A stretch of 64,000 nt of DNA from Saccharina japonica. Lineage: Eukaryota > Sar > Phaeophyceae > Laminariales > Laminariaceae. Under the pieces are notes generated by a model. It was given only the letters and a program-made list of their open reading frames with translations. It was not told where the DNA came from and searched no databases. Location of the stretch: assembly GCA_008828725.1 (NCBI GenBank), contig MEHQ01000678.1, positions 75,877-139,876 of the forward strand. Direction: 5' to 3'. The position numbers and the translations under genes were made by a program. The stretch's first letter is position 1. Every line of letters starts with the position of its first letter. Below, one piece after another: positions 42,310 through 54,678 of this stretch.

Positions 42310-43640
42310 TAAATAGATATGTTTTGTGTGTACTATGGCCCCCCTGTAAATAGTTGTTTTGTTGCTCGTTTTGCTCGTCCAAGTCTGCAGCCGGCGGTGG
42401 GTGTTTCGAGCGAGCTTGTGTCGCGTGGTTTTTATTTTGTTTTTTCGTGCGTTTTTATTTTGTTTGTGCGTTTTTGGATTTTCAACGTCGATCATTGTCG
42501 TTTGCCTCGTTGCACGCTTTTCGACCACTTTCCTTCTCCAATATTATAGTATTTCTGACCAGTACTGCTGCTGTATGATACTAAACACACCCGGGTATTG
42601 CCGTTTTGCCGTCTTTTTGTGTATGCTCGAAGTATATACTACATACCTGGTACGGAAAGCAAAAGGCTGGTTGTGTAGTTCTGCCCCCCCCTCCCCCGCC
42701 CTTTTATGCCTCCTTTTCTCGATGTTCTTCTGTTCTTGTTCTTTTTTGTTCGCCTCTCGGTGGCTTGTTTTTGCCCCCCTTTCCTCTTTCTAGCCTTCCA
42801 CAGCCATATACCATTACTAGTTAAGTACCCTGGTGTTGGATATAGTACCGGTGTGTATATATCATGCCAGGTGTCACACAGCAGCTCTGTAGAATGTTTC
42901 AGCTACAGGCATATGGCACGTGTAAACCATCGTCCAGCGTACCATATGCCAGGCAAACCAGCAGCAATGTTAGCAGTGTGGCATATTGTATACTGTATGA
43001 TATGCCCGCTGCGCTGCTGCTGTTGCTGGATGCATGCATTAATTTTACGGAGAGTATTCCATGGCTGTTCTCCGCAGATCATTATCCCGGCTTATCGCCA
43101 CACACAATGTGTTATACTATACCTGGTACCTTGGTACAGCATAACCGGTACAGCAGTACCTGGTATATACGAATGATACACTATTTCTCGTCTACAATGT
43201 CGATCACGTACGTACATACCATTGTTTTTTTTGCATGGAACACTATTTCTATTAAAATACCGCAAACGTTACCCCTAATGGGCTAATTTGATTTATCGCA
43301 AGTAATTTGTCTCCAAGAACGTATCATACAAGCAGTAGTAGGTGCAGCTCTAAGTTGTAATACTGTAAAGGCCAGTCGTACATAAAGACAGGAACTATTT
43401 GTAGACACGAGCCCTCTGTCAGATTTTTTCACAGGTCGACGCTGTCACCGACCCTGCTACGTACCTCCCTCCCCCCCTCCCTCCCTCCCTACTGGGCACC
43501 GTGATCGCACCAATGATGCCAGGAAACTGTCAGTGTCATCAGTCGACAGAAAACGTGCCTCGCCCAAGGGTGCGGATCCGAGTGTTGATCACTAAAAACT
43601 ACCCGAGGTAGTCGTAGTTTGGCGTCAGTGTGCGTGTGTT
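42310..43640. other. No gene supported
   Basis: T-rich stretch 42.42-42.80 kb and AT-rich sequence with TACCTGGTA words. A CCCTCC repeat lies at 43466-43490. Confidence 0.45.
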
Positions 43641-43849
43641 GTCTTGATTCACATTAATTAAGCCCGTCCTTTCTACCCAACTACCGGTACATCAGTACAC
43701 CCAGTGTCTGTCCTGATTCCTAATCCTAGAGAGATGCAAATTCTGTTTTCACAGGCTGTGTGTGTTGTCTTCACATTAAACTCGTTCTTGCTACCCAGCT
43801 ACATGTGAGACAGAGAAGAAAAAAAAAAATGCCGTCAGTAAAGGGATGA

Positions 43850-44200
43850 TCTTTACGAGACCATATTAATAGTAGTAAATAGAACCGAACATTGTTAGCA
43901 AATCTAGGTAAATTTACAGTTTTTTAATGTATATTAGGTCCTATTTACTCTATATCGTCCTTACGGCTTACGGGGGACCGCAGTAGTAAATAGAACCGAA
44001 TAGTGTTCGCAAAAATACGGAAATATACATATATATATGTAGGTTTTTGTGTGTACGAGTATCGTAGGTCCTATTTACTCTATATAGGTCCTTACGGGGG
44101 ACCTTAAGTAAATATAACCAAATATTTTTCGCAAAAATCCGGAAATATATATAGGTTTTTGTCTGTATCGTAGGTCCTATTTACTATGGTCGCCCGTAAT
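43850..44200. repeat. Three tandem copies of the GGTCCTATTTACT family
   Basis: TAGTAAATAGAACCGAA, GCAAAAATACGGAAATATA, ATAGGTTTTTGTGTGTA and TAGGTCCTATTTACTCTATA recur at about 110-120-bp steps, with GGGGACC at unit ends. Confidence 0.65.
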
Positions 44201-44329
44201 AGTGCCGTCTCCTGACATCTTTGGCTCCCACCCGGACCTTAATCCCACTTTATTGGCACCCTGCTCTCACTTACGTAGTTATGGAGGCATGTTTATATGA
44301 TTAGCCGCCGACAGGGCCCACCAAGGCAC

Positions 44330-45060
44330 CCTGCTTGCACGCGACTAAACATGTGTCCACATGTCCACCATCTTGTGGAAAGGGACTTTGCCTCGCAAAT
44401 CTACTGAAACCCAATGTCACCACAACCATAAGAGGGGTTTCCACCAGAATGGCCACAGCGAAAACGGGAATATCGCTGAAGCCATTCTAATAGAGTTTGA
44501 CCTGTGGGTTTCTCGCACAAGCAGGTCCGTGTCTACCTGATACAAATTGCTATAATAGGTGCGCCTACTTGTGGTGGAAATCGAGTTTATGAGTCGAAAC
44601 TCGTGGAAGTGTTTGCTGTGTGTCTTTTGTTCAATATATTTTAGTCTACTCGTATCGTTTCCCTAGAATGGCGCTGCAGGCAGGACGTGAGGTTATGAAT
44701 AGTAAGGTCCGTGCTTCGAGTATCACCTTCATCCCATCAAGATAAAATGGAAACATCTCATGTTGAAAAAACCTGTGAACCTCATTCACTTAGAGAAGGA
44801 ACACCCAGGAAGGAACGATGAGAGCAATTGGATCATTACATCTATCATGAATGAGTCTGGTACTGAAAAAGAAGGGGGTAAAATTGGATACTCAAGACTC
44901 AGGAGTCTCATCGGTGATCGAAGATGTAAAGTCAGGTTTAGTGCGGGAGAATGTGGTGGAAATCGAGTTTTCAAGTCAAAACTCGTGGTAGCGTTTATTC
45001 AACACATTCTTCGTGGACTTTCCCTACGCCCTGTTACATGTTACACACAGCAGTTCTAAA
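44330..45060. repeat. Repeat family C copies and unassigned sequence
   Basis: TGTGGTGGAAATCGAGTTTA at 44574 and TGTGGTGGAAATCGAGTTTT at 44953, each followed by AAACTCGTGG and CTTTCCCTA. A 99-codon frame between them (44760-45059) has no recognisable domain and overlaps the repeat, so it is not called as a gene. Confidence 0.55.
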
Positions 45061-45759
45061 GGGTTTCCTATTATACGTGTGGATGTTTATGTGATCCGTG
45101 TGAGTACCCGAGGGTATCTTTATCATACTTGAAGTACCACAGGCACAGCGGTATTAATAGTACCAGACGTTTGGCTTTGTTCTGTATGTTACCCGACAAC
45201 CAGGGTACAGGGTACAGGCTGCACTGATGGTCTATGTTGTTGCTGTCTGAACTCGTGTAGTAACTCGTATATAGCAGTATCGTAGACGTAACTACGTAAC
45301 TACTACTGCTGTATTACTTCGTTTGTATTTCATATATTAGTACCTTTTTCGTACATATGAACGCACGTATTATACCTTCCTGTTGCGTATACAACGAGAC
45401 CACGAGTTTAATGATTAATAACGTACGTACAGTATTTCCAAATGATACAAGAAACTTCGGGCCGTGCTTACGCGTTTTGTTAAAGTGCGTACCCGGTATG
45501 AAATGCGTGCGTCGTATGAGATGTATTATATATTATACGTCTGCACGTATTGTTTCAGCCCAGCGGTAGCGGAGAATGCGGTGGTGCCTGCCACTATTTT
45601 GAAGAGGCCTATAATATTAAAATAGCATGGGCTAAACAAACCGCAACGCCACTTTTGCAAAAAAAAAAAAGTCATTTACTACCACTGCTGCTGTCTGATT
45701 GGTCGAGGCTGGCCTTTCGGGTGGCGTTTTTAGTTTATGTTGGAAAAGCGCCGCCTATG

Positions 45760-46140
45760 CACGCAGTAAAAGACACCTATTAATAATGAGAAACAGGAAA
45801 TATGGTCCAGGCTGGATTTCTTATTTGAGAGAGGGTGCGTTCTACACTAATTCCAAGATAACGACTCCCGAATTTCCTATTTTCCTGATCATCTCAGCCT
45901 GGCTTTCCTACTATTAATAGCCTGTTTCTTATTACAGAGTAGGTGTCCCTTACGACTGACTGTATACAGTACAGGACACCTAATAAGACAACAGGAAATC
46001 TGGTCCAGCCTGGATTTCTTATTTAAAAGAGGGTGCTTTCTACACTAATTTCAAGATAACGACTCCATAATTTCATATTTTCCTCCAAATTTCAGCCTGG
46101 CTTTCTTAGCAGCTTGTTTCTTATTACGTGTCTTGTATAC
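45760..46140. mobile_element. Two tandem MITEs, AGGACACCTAATAAGAAACAG family
   Basis: 45765-45955 and 45966-46140. Each has CTGGATTTCTTATTT, GGGTGC, TTCTACACTAATT, AAGATAACGACTCC and CAGCCTGGCTTTC, the full internal order of the copies at 22.04 and 47.02 kb. Confidence 0.75.
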
Positions 46141-46494
46141 CTGGTGCATCAATACACGATATGTACCAGTTTGCAGTTCTATACCTGGTATATGATACTG
46201 GCATACGACGTTCCCGTATGGAGCGCTGTCAGTATCCAACCCCACCATTTTTGCTGGGCACGGACTCGTACTCGTACTCGTACTCCTACGATATGTATAG
46301 CTTACGTCTGACGTGTTGCCTGCATGTACATGTACTGCCTACAGTCAGTAGCGGTACATCGAAGGCTTGAAGCCAGACGAATAATGGGCAATAAAACAGC
46401 CGCGCCTGATGTTTGGAGTGCTGCCCGCCGGGTGGCGTCTCCTGCGTCCGTCCGTCCGTCCGACTCGCAGTGAAAAAAAAGGCCCTATGCACGG

Positions 46495-46615
46495 GGGACC
46501 GTAATTAATAGGGGATCTATGGTACCACACAAAAACCTATATATTTACCTGTTTCTAGTACTCGTACCAATATTTGGTCCCCTATTTACTATGGATGGTC
46601 CTTCGTAATAAAAGG
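46495..46615. repeat. GGGGACCGTAAT...TATTTGGTCC family copy
   Basis: GGGGGACCGTAATTAATAGG, ATATATTTACC, TATTTGGTCCCCTATTTACT, ATGGATGGTCC: inverted GGGACC ends. Confidence 0.55.
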
Positions 46616-47021
46616 CAAAACCAAAAAAACGCCGCGGGGCAGCAAACATTGTTGATCTCACATTTAGCTCTCACCCATGGATTACCCTGCGGGCATTCGG
46701 GCATATGATAGGATATAGCCCCGTGGTCATGAACGGCACGACGGACGAATGAGTCAGGAGTAGGCCAGAAGGTCACAAGGCACTATTATTAATAGTACGT
46801 TAGACTGCTGCTGTACAAGTATGATACCACGCCCGGAGGGAATCTTGCAAGGGTAGGTAAGGGACGTACTTAGGTATACCCGGGTAAAATACCCGGGTAT
46901 GTACCTTACCGAACCACTTGAGTACGTTAGATACGGGCCTCGATACCTTCCTTACCTCCTGGAAGCGTTAGGTGCGTTAGGTACGGACCTCGATACCTTA
47001 CCTAAGTGTATGTACAGTAGT

Positions 47022-47210
47022 ACAGGACACCTATCATAATAAGAAACAAGCTAATATGAAAGCCAGGCTGATATTTTAGAGGACATTAAGAAATTCGGGA
47101 GTCGTTATCTTGGAATTAGTGTAGAAAACACCCTCTCTCAAAAAAGAAACCCAGCCTGGACCAGATTTCCCGATTCTTCTTATCAATAGGTGTCTTGTAC
47201 TCTACCACTC
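47022..47210. mobile_element. MITE, AGGACACCT family
   Basis: AGTACAGGACACCTATCATA to ATCAATAGGTGTCTTGTACT, with the conserved GGGAGTCGTTATCTTGGAAT core. Confidence 0.75.
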
Positions 47211-47439
47211 TGTCCCTCAATATAAGGACCGTTTGTACATTAAAGTTCAATCGAAACAATTCTTGGATTTATGGTCAAAAATGGTATTATATTTTATGTA
47301 CACGGCGTTTATTTTGTTTTGGTTTTTCTCTGTTTCACAGTCTGTGACCACAGAATTTGTATCTCTCTAGGATTGGGAATCAGGACAGGCACTGGGTGTA
47401 CTGATGTGGTTGAGTAGAAAGAACGGGTTTAATGTGAAG

Positions 47440-47470
<31 letters not shown>

Positions 47471-47480
47471 CGGCGGCAGT
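47211..47480. repeat. Family E (reverse), palindromic element end and an AAC microsatellite
   Basis: CACAGTCTGTGACCACAGAA and CAGGACAGGCACTGGGTGTA are family E in reverse. An ACA repeat (47440-47471) follows. Confidence 0.6.
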
Positions 47481-47924
47481 GCTGGTTGGTGTCTTGTTTT
47501 GTACCTATTAAATAGTATTCGTGTTTTGCTCCGTCGCGCTGTCTTCTCGTCTTTCTCGCTAAACCTGTGATATGATAGTGTAAATAAATATCTCTTCGTG
47601 TTTGTTGCTAGGTCACTATTAATACTATTAATATATTTCGATCTACAGCAGTCCGTACTCGATATCTGGGATCATACATGGTTCGTGTGTAACAACAGCA
47701 ATCCGTACTCGATATCTGGTACCATACATGGTTCGTGTGTAACGAGAGTCGGCACGGACAAGTGGGTGTGCTGCTGGATGTCTACGGGTGGAAAATACGT
47801 AATGGTTTACTGCGAATAACACACACAATAATGCCCTGGTACCCGTATTTACACTATTAATTCATTAATTCACATGTGATATACAACTCTGGGCGTCAAC
47901 CAATGTAAGGAACTCTTTATCTTC

Positions 47925-48205
47925 ATTTTAATGTAAAAAACAGTCCTTATATTTCCGGCCTTCGAGTGGCGTGATACCGTATCACACAGGGTGATATGTA
48001 AGGACCGCATTGTCTTCATATTAATATTTGAACTGTCCTTATATTTCCGCCCTTATATTTCCGCCCTCGGAGTGGTGCGATACCGTATCACACAGGGTGA
48101 TATTGTAAGGACCGCTTTATCTTCATGTTAATAGATAAACGGTCCTTATATTTCCGCCCACGGAGTGGTGTGATATCGTCCGTATCACACAGGGTGATAG
48201 GATAA
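47925..48205. repeat. Three tandem units, AGGACCG...TTTCCGCCC family
   Basis: Each unit has GTAAGGACCGC, CTTCAT, TCCTTATATTTCCGCCC and GTGATACCGTATCACACAGG, the last being a palindrome in itself. Confidence 0.7.
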
Positions 48206-48349
48206 CACACCCTCCCGGATGATTTTCGTGTATCTGGTATAGCTGGTTTATCTCGACAAACGGGAGGGAGTGTCACCAACGAGCGACGCGTTTATGAAAA
48301 GGTTATCTCGACGAAATATTAATTTTCCCGAAGCCATCCTTTTCGTTTT

Positions 48350-48605
48350 CTGTGTTCAGAACTGAAAAAATTATCCCACACTAATTCCAAGTATTTTTTA
48401 CTCAAATACGTGGGACCGGTTCTTAACCCCTTACAGGACTGGAGTCCCGTTTTGGGGACAAATCACTTAGAATTGTAGTGGTTTTTCCCCAAAACGGGAC
48501 GGCAGTTCTAAAAGGGTTAACCCATTCAGAACTGAAAAAAATATCCTACACTAATTCCAAGTAGGTTGTCCCCAAATTCGTGGGACGGTTCTTAAGGGAT
48601 CAAGG
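48350..48605. repeat. Three adjacent hairpin elements of two families
   Basis: Family CCACACTAATTCC (48350-48430), then family GTCCCGTTTTGGGGAC (48427-48522), then CCACACTAATT again (48518-48605), sharing TTAACCC junctions. This suggests insertion of one hairpin into the target of the other. Confidence 0.7.
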
Positions 48606-50540
48606 GGTGGAGGCACGTTTTGGAGAAAATCGACTCCGAAATCCGTCTCATGGGGCGTGTTGTCTTGATTACAGGGTATACTCGTATGTGGTATGTGGTG
48701 CCTGGCATATTTTGGTTTGTGATATTTACGATATAACGGCGACGCGACGCTGTTATTGTCGTGGTTGTGATGTGTATAATATCACATTGTATGATATGAT
48801 ATACATATGTAGATGTGATATTATATTGATATGCATGAGATACGATATATGCGCCGTAGACGTGGCGGCGCTGTTGATATCGTATCATATGTGTAAAGCT
48901 TATCATATTACATGATGATATGTATGTATGATAATGATATCATATCATTAGCAGACGCGCGCGTGTTCCTAATTATGATTCCAATCCATAACTGCTGTAG
49001 TGACTCGTACTGCTGTCTGTGTATTGATACCGTAAATGTGATTATCATCTCACATGATTATATCACACGGATATCATATTATGCCGGGTGCCGTGTTCCT
49101 ATTATTATTATTATTCCAATCCATTGTGTTAGCCTGTGTCCTGTGTATGGTGTACAGGTATTCCATTACGGGTTGGACTGCCTCTCGTCCAGATGGGTGA
49201 AGTAGCTAGCTACTCGTAGCTCAGCTGGTCGTAAGTCGTAAGCGTACGTACACAAAATCCGTTTAAACAAGGTCGTACTGCAACACGGATGGTAACATGG
49301 GTAAACACACACACCCTGCCCCTACACCCCAATTTCCGAAACTAGGGGCCCACAAAGGAAAATGGTGGTTTCTCATGTACCATTAATACTGTACCTGGTA
49401 CATATATTTGTGTATATATATTTGTAATTTGTATCCATATATACACAATATTTAAAATCGAACTTTGGAATACAGAAGTACCCGAGTCGGAAGAAGCGCG
49501 ATATCTCGAACCCCTCGTTGTTTCTCTGACTACGAGTATGATATCTATGTCTGTACTCGAGGTCGCTATATAGGTATTTAGCGGCTTTGATTGGTTGGGC
49601 TCTTCTGGAAGAATTTTGCTTCGTGTGATGATATTTTTCCCAATGGCTGTTTTTCGAGCTTTGCGCTCGTGCTTTCTCGGCAACTGCGCGCGCACGCACG
49701 CACGAACGCAGGACTTGCAGCTTTTGACTGAAACAGGAAATCGAGAAAAAAAGAAAAGAACAAAAAAAAACGCCTGGTACGTACATGGATGGTATGTATA
49801 CCAGGTATGACATGAGACATGATGACATGATTTGTAGTCGGAAGGAGCGCAATGTCTCGAAGTCGTGGTCTATTCATCATACCGTACAATCGTACAGCAG
49901 TAGCACTACCACTCTGTCCCGAAATATAAGCACAATTTGTACATCAATATGAAATAAAAACGGTGCATATATTTCCGGACAGAGTAGGTACAGAGTAGCG
50001 GTTCCTCCAGGTGCCGATATGCACCAGCCGAAATTACAGGCACTGACATAGCGGCAACCGGAACTACTCCCGGCACACTACGACACTGACTGGTTAGTCT
50101 CGTCTGTGCCAAGCAACACAGGCATCAGGCGTGTTAAGCCACCCGGGGGGGCGGAGGGCACCCGGATGGCCTAAAAATGCGACATATGCATGGATACATG
50201 CCCAAAAAACATTTGACAAAACTGCATTTAGACGCCTATATAAGATCGTTTTTTTTTTCGCAAGGTGCATCGGAAACAGTTGTCGCCTACGTATGATATA
50301 TACTGCCAAAAAGACAAGAAGACACCCGCAACATTGATTTCGCCTGCGGCGAAAAATGTTGCGCGCCCCGAGCGCATCACGCCTTCCAGCGCCTGTTGTG
50401 CAAAAACGCAATTCTGACCCTAAATGTTGCGCCAGCACGACAGACAGCTAATGGATGCCCTGGTGCCAAACGCGATTCCGCAGGCACTGTGTACTTAGCG
50501 GGCAGCCGGCACTACTACTATAGAGGGACCACTTTTTTTT
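48606..50540. other. No gene supported
   Basis: AT-rich with many ATATGATATCATAT-type palindromes (48.78-49.08 kb). A GTTGCGC-rich segment at 50325-50425 is related to the hAT-type element at 53.33 kb. The element end at 49905-49990 belongs to the AGGACC family. Confidence 0.5.
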
Positions 50541-50544
50541 TTTT

Positions 50545-51003
50545 CCATCCCTTTCATTTTGTTCGCCCTTCTTTTCTCTCTCCTTCCTATTATTAACCCT
50601 TTTAGGGCTTCAGTCCCGTTTTGGGGACAAAGCACTCTAATTCTAAGTAATTTGTCTCCAAAACGGGACTCCAGTCCTACAAGGGTTAATAGTCGTAACT
50701 CAGATTTGGGGTCACAAAGTAGTCTCCTCTCCCTCCCTTCACTCGTACCCACTACGTGCGGCGGTTCGTGCCTTGCATTTTTATCGCGAGAAGAATTCAG
50801 ATCTTTCTTCCCTCGTCGACTTGCATCGAATTGTGCCTATATACCCCACGCTACTGGGCGCTCTCAGCAATTGATTCCGTTTTTTATTTATTTTTGCAAA
50901 TAAGCTCAAAAAGTTCGACCCACGTGAGGCTCGATCCCCGGAAACAAGCTCTTAGAAGCGTTCGAGGGTACCACTATTAATAGACCATCGGGGCGACCGA
51001 CTA
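50545..51003 (-). mobile_element. tRNA-derived SINE, copy 4, reverse, carrying a nested hairpin
   Basis: The reverse complement begins GTCGGTCGCCCCGATGGTCT and includes CGAACTTTTTGAG and GGCACGAACCGCC. A hairpin MITE (50594-50691) is inserted near its 3' end. Short extra words break the family sequence: TTAATA near 50978, ACTCGTA at 50741-50747, and TATATAC near 50839. Confidence 0.8.
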
Positions 51004-51094
51004 CCACGATATACTGCATGCTGCTGTATTATTCGTACCAGGTACGTATGTACATGATTTGTTGGTCAGGTTCTGCGTTTTTTACAATCATTAT

Positions 51095-51315
51095 TAAAAA
51101 AAAAAAAAAAACACACACACACAGCTGTGAGATCGAGGATATGATATAATATAAACTCATCTTTGCTACTCGTACGTATTAATAGCAGCCTGGGGTACTT
51201 CGATCGCGCGTACTTACGGGTTTTATATGTCCTCATGCAGGATGTACATCCCGTATGAGGGGGACACAATCTGAGGCTGTAGAATTCAGGGAGCGTGTGT
51301 CTATTTGTGGGGAAG
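51095..51315 (+). mobile_element. CAGCTGTGAG-family repeat
   Basis: An A run and an ACAC tract, then CAGCTGTGAGATCGAGGATA and CTTCGATCGCGCGTACTTAC, ending ATTTGTGGGG. Extra AT-rich and TACGTATTAATAGC words interrupt it at about 51141-51192 compared with the copy at 26.29 kb. Confidence 0.7.
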
Positions 51316-53324
51316 CAAAAATACGAGAAAAAAAAGGGGGGGCGGGTTGCACGTAACTTTGCCACTAATATATGATGGCACGATGCGGTTGGGCCATATT
51401 GTACTGGAACATTTTTATATTTTTATATTTTCCTGTAAATTGCCCACCCTCTCTCGCTTGCGGTGAGGGGCAGGAAGAGACTTTGAAACAGGAAATCGAG
51501 AAAATCACAAGAACGAAGCGAAACGGAACAAGAAAGAGAATATACCGTTACATGAAGACGACGACGCAGACTAGCCTCAACTCAGACTTGGAACAAAAAA
51601 CGAAACTATTAATAAAGTACCCGCGGGTTCGGAAGTACGTACATATATACAATACTGGCTGTACGTCGGTACATTATAGCGCGATGTCGGTTTTGAAATT
51701 GATCGCTTATTACATTTTTTTCTGTACCAGGTGTTCACGCGACAAGCAGTGCATGCAAAACATATTCAATCGTACACATGACACACTGCCAAAGTGTGGC
51801 ATGCCGAATCTGCGTTTTGCAGATGGACTGAAATCGGTTCACGAATAAGAAAGTTTTTTGAGCGAAGCCTTTTTTTTCCCAGATCTCAGATCTCCAAAAG
51901 GATCTATAAAACAAAACAAAACATCGTAGTATACCGTTACGTATTTACAGTATATTTTCCCCATCCCCTCTTTCAATCATGCCAACGATTCAATCTCTCT
52001 CCACAAACCCCAGATTTCCTCCGTTCAGTCTTCCACGTGGGCAGGTAGATCCTAAGGAGTCAAGCTAGTTGTGAGCTTGGGCCATTTAGTTTTTTTCCCC
52101 AGAGATACTACGTAGAGGCTAGGAAGTGACGACCAAAAACGGCGATTGCACCGCAGCAGCAGCAAAGCATCTCGCTCGCTCGCCACCGAGAAAGATTGAT
52201 GGCAAACTAAAGTCTTGTGTTTATTTACTGCACGCGCGCAGGCAGGCAGGCAAGCATGCGAAAGCTTCTGAGAGCAAGCACGCACGATCCTACAGTATAT
52301 CTTATCATCCCATCATGTTTTGCATTCTCTTATATTATATACCGACGATTGACACGTCTAATAATATTACTTTTTGATGAATGCCTGCCTGCCTGTCCGT
52401 GGGCATTCTCGTGGGGGAATTGCCGTACCGCCAACCGTTGTGTTCGGGGTCGGGTTAGGGTTGGGTTAGGGGTTTGGGCTGAAGGCCCTATATATAGGTG
52501 GTTTTAGTGCCTTTGGTTGATAAAAAAAAAAAGACAAATCATGTTTGGGAATAAGAAAGGTCCCCTATAGGTGGTTACGTAGTGCCTTTCGTTCCAAAGA
52601 CACATAATGTACGTACAGCAGTATATGACAGCAGTGTATATATATCACACCCCCTGGGGTCAAGTTTTTAGGTCCCCTTTATGTACAGGAGTAACCGTCT
52701 ACACGCTCTCACTACGAAACTACAGCAGTGCGTCAGTCCGTATCATCCGCCCGTAACCCAGGTTGGTTGGTAGGATAAGATAAAAGCTACGAGTATCATT
52801 TTTTTTTTTTTTGCTGTCTTTTGGGTCCCCTTAAACAGCTGGCCCGAAAATCCGAAAAAGGTCGAGTTTTTACTGTAAGTTTCGCCGAAAAACGAATTGG
52901 TCGATTCTCAAATATCAATTTTGTTTGCCACAATAGTATTGAATACACCTGATATATATAATATGACGTACCTGGTATATAGTCTAATATGATATGATAT
53001 ATACCCAAACACCAAACACGCAGCAGCAGCAGTTACGGGCGTATAGTTCTTAATAGTTGCTGTTCAACATGATATATATCATACGTTGTTTTTGCGTGTT
53101 GGGCTTTTGTATGGTACGTCGTTAGTACCCAGCAGGGTATGATTCAACAGCAGTATACTTTTTTCGTGCTTATCGGACGTATACGTATACGTCTGAGATA
53201 TAATGACATGATACACGTCGTTGGAGTTACCGTTCGTCCGTTCGCTCATGTGTCAGATCGTATATGTTCATATGTTCATATGGCATGAGGTCGTGAGAGG
53301 TCAAGGAACCACGTATACATGTAT
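51316..53324. other. No gene supported
   Basis: A 158-codon frame at 51372-51848 is Lys/Arg/Thr-rich with no recognisable domain. A GGGTTAGGG-like stretch at 52447-52470 is too short to be telomeric. GCAGGCAGGCAGGCAAGC at 52240-52257 is a simple repeat. Confidence 0.45.
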
Positions 53325-53332
53325 ATATGTAC

Positions 53333-53801
53333 CAGGGCATTAATTAGGTGTTGCGCTGTTGCGCTGGCGCAACATTTGGCCAAAATAACGGTTTTGCGCA
53401 ACAGTCGCCGCGAGGCTAGTTGCGCGCAGCGCAACACGCGTTTTTGGGCGCGCAACATTTTCGCCGCAGGCAAAAAAAAATGTTGCGCGTTTTTTTCTCG
53501 CCGGGTCGAGAAAAAAATTTTGGGGGTCTTTTTTTCTTGATAAATAGTCGTAATTGGACATCTTTTAGGCTTTTTAGGCGTACATTCGCCCAAAGATCGC
53601 CATTTTTTCGCTTTTTTCGCTTTTTTCACCTCCGGCGGCGGCGGCGGCGGGGGGGGGGGGGGGGGGGGGGGGGGGTGGTCGGGGCTTGCGGCGCCTGCGG
53701 CGCGCAACACGCGCCTCGGGCGTGTTGCGGTGCGCGCAACACTCCTTGAGTCGCCTGTTGCGCTGCGCGCAACAGACCCCGACCCACTAATTAATGCCCT
53801 G
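53333..53801. mobile_element. Non-autonomous hAT-type transposon (469 bp) with 8-bp target duplication
   Basis: Perfect 15-bp terminal inverted repeats CAGGGCATTAATTAG / CTAATTAATGCCCTG start with CAGGG, as hAT elements do. They are flanked by ATATGTAC on both sides (53325-53332 and 53802-53809), the 8-bp duplication expected for hAT. Inside are at least ten TTGCGCGCAACA-like palindromic words near both ends and a G tract (53650-53675). No transposase is encoded. Intact ends suggest a fairly recent insertion. Confidence 0.88.
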
Positions 53802-54409
53802 ATATGTACGACGTCGATCTTTTTTTTAGCTTACCTTCGTCCGATACGTAGAATGGTCGAGACGAAGAGGACTATTCATTATTAATGATTAACAGCCCCT
53901 GGGGTAGCTAACTATGCCTGCTGCCTACGTATGATGTCATACGCACGCAAGACCTAAATTTGCACGAAACGCAACGCAACGAAAGCTATTACTTCTACGA
54001 AACCCCTTGAAACTGCTACGAGGTGTGTACGTCAAGCAAAAGATGCTCTGAAAAGACCGGCAGCCGTCAGTGAGTCAAGGTCGTATGTCGAGACGAGAAG
54101 GCATGTCCATCTGTCTATAGATGGATTGTCCCCTACCCCGGTAGAAAAACGCCCCATAATATGTGTGGAAACCCCTATTTCTATCGCTTTCAAGCTGCGG
54201 TGAGGTTTTACGGTCCAACGTTTGCCGAATCAGAGAACCATTTCATTGTTGTAGTGCTGTAGATCTGAACGCAAAACGAAAAAAATATTTTCAAAAATAC
54301 GTGGAAAATACGGGTTCTCACTACCATGGTCAGGCGTTTTTTATCAACCGAGGATGTTAACTTGGTGTCCAGTCGGCACGACCCCGTATATATATTAAAA
54401 AAATAAAAT

Positions 54410-54465
54410 AAAACAACAGCTGTGAGCTCGAGGATATGCAACACCACCTTGTAAATACAAACTCG
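54410..54465 (+). repeat. CAGCTGTGAG-family fragment
   Basis: AAATAAAATAAAACAACAGC then TGTGAGCTCGAGGATATGCA. Only the first part of the family is present. Confidence 0.55.
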
Positions 54466-54592
54466 TGCCACACCTGTTTTGGTCAATTTTGTTTTTTGCA
54501 AGTCGGCCCAGACCCGACCCAACCAATCCGTGGATGGCGGGTTTTATACGATTTTAGATGGCCGAGTTACACATGCAAAGAGTCGTGTTTTA

Positions 54593-54678
54593 ACCCATTC
54601 AGAACTGATGAACTTATCCCACACTAATTCCAAGTAGTTTTTCCCCCAATGTGTGGGACCAGTTCTTGAGGGGCAAAG
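54593..54678 (+). repeat. Hairpin element, CCACACTAATTCCAAGTAG family
   Basis: AACCCATTCAGAACTGATGA, ATCCCACACTAATTCCAAGT, GTGTGGGACCAGTTCTTGAG. One isolated unit of the type amplified at 19.87 kb. Confidence 0.7.

Noticed and set aside
51372..51848. 158-codon forward frame
   Set aside because: Basic and low-complexity, no recognisable domain, in AT-rich repeat-laden sequence. Length alone is not enough.
52440..52475. Telomere-like GGGTTAGGGTTGGGTTAGGG
   Set aside because: Only a few imperfect units in a single short stretch, internal to the window and without an array.
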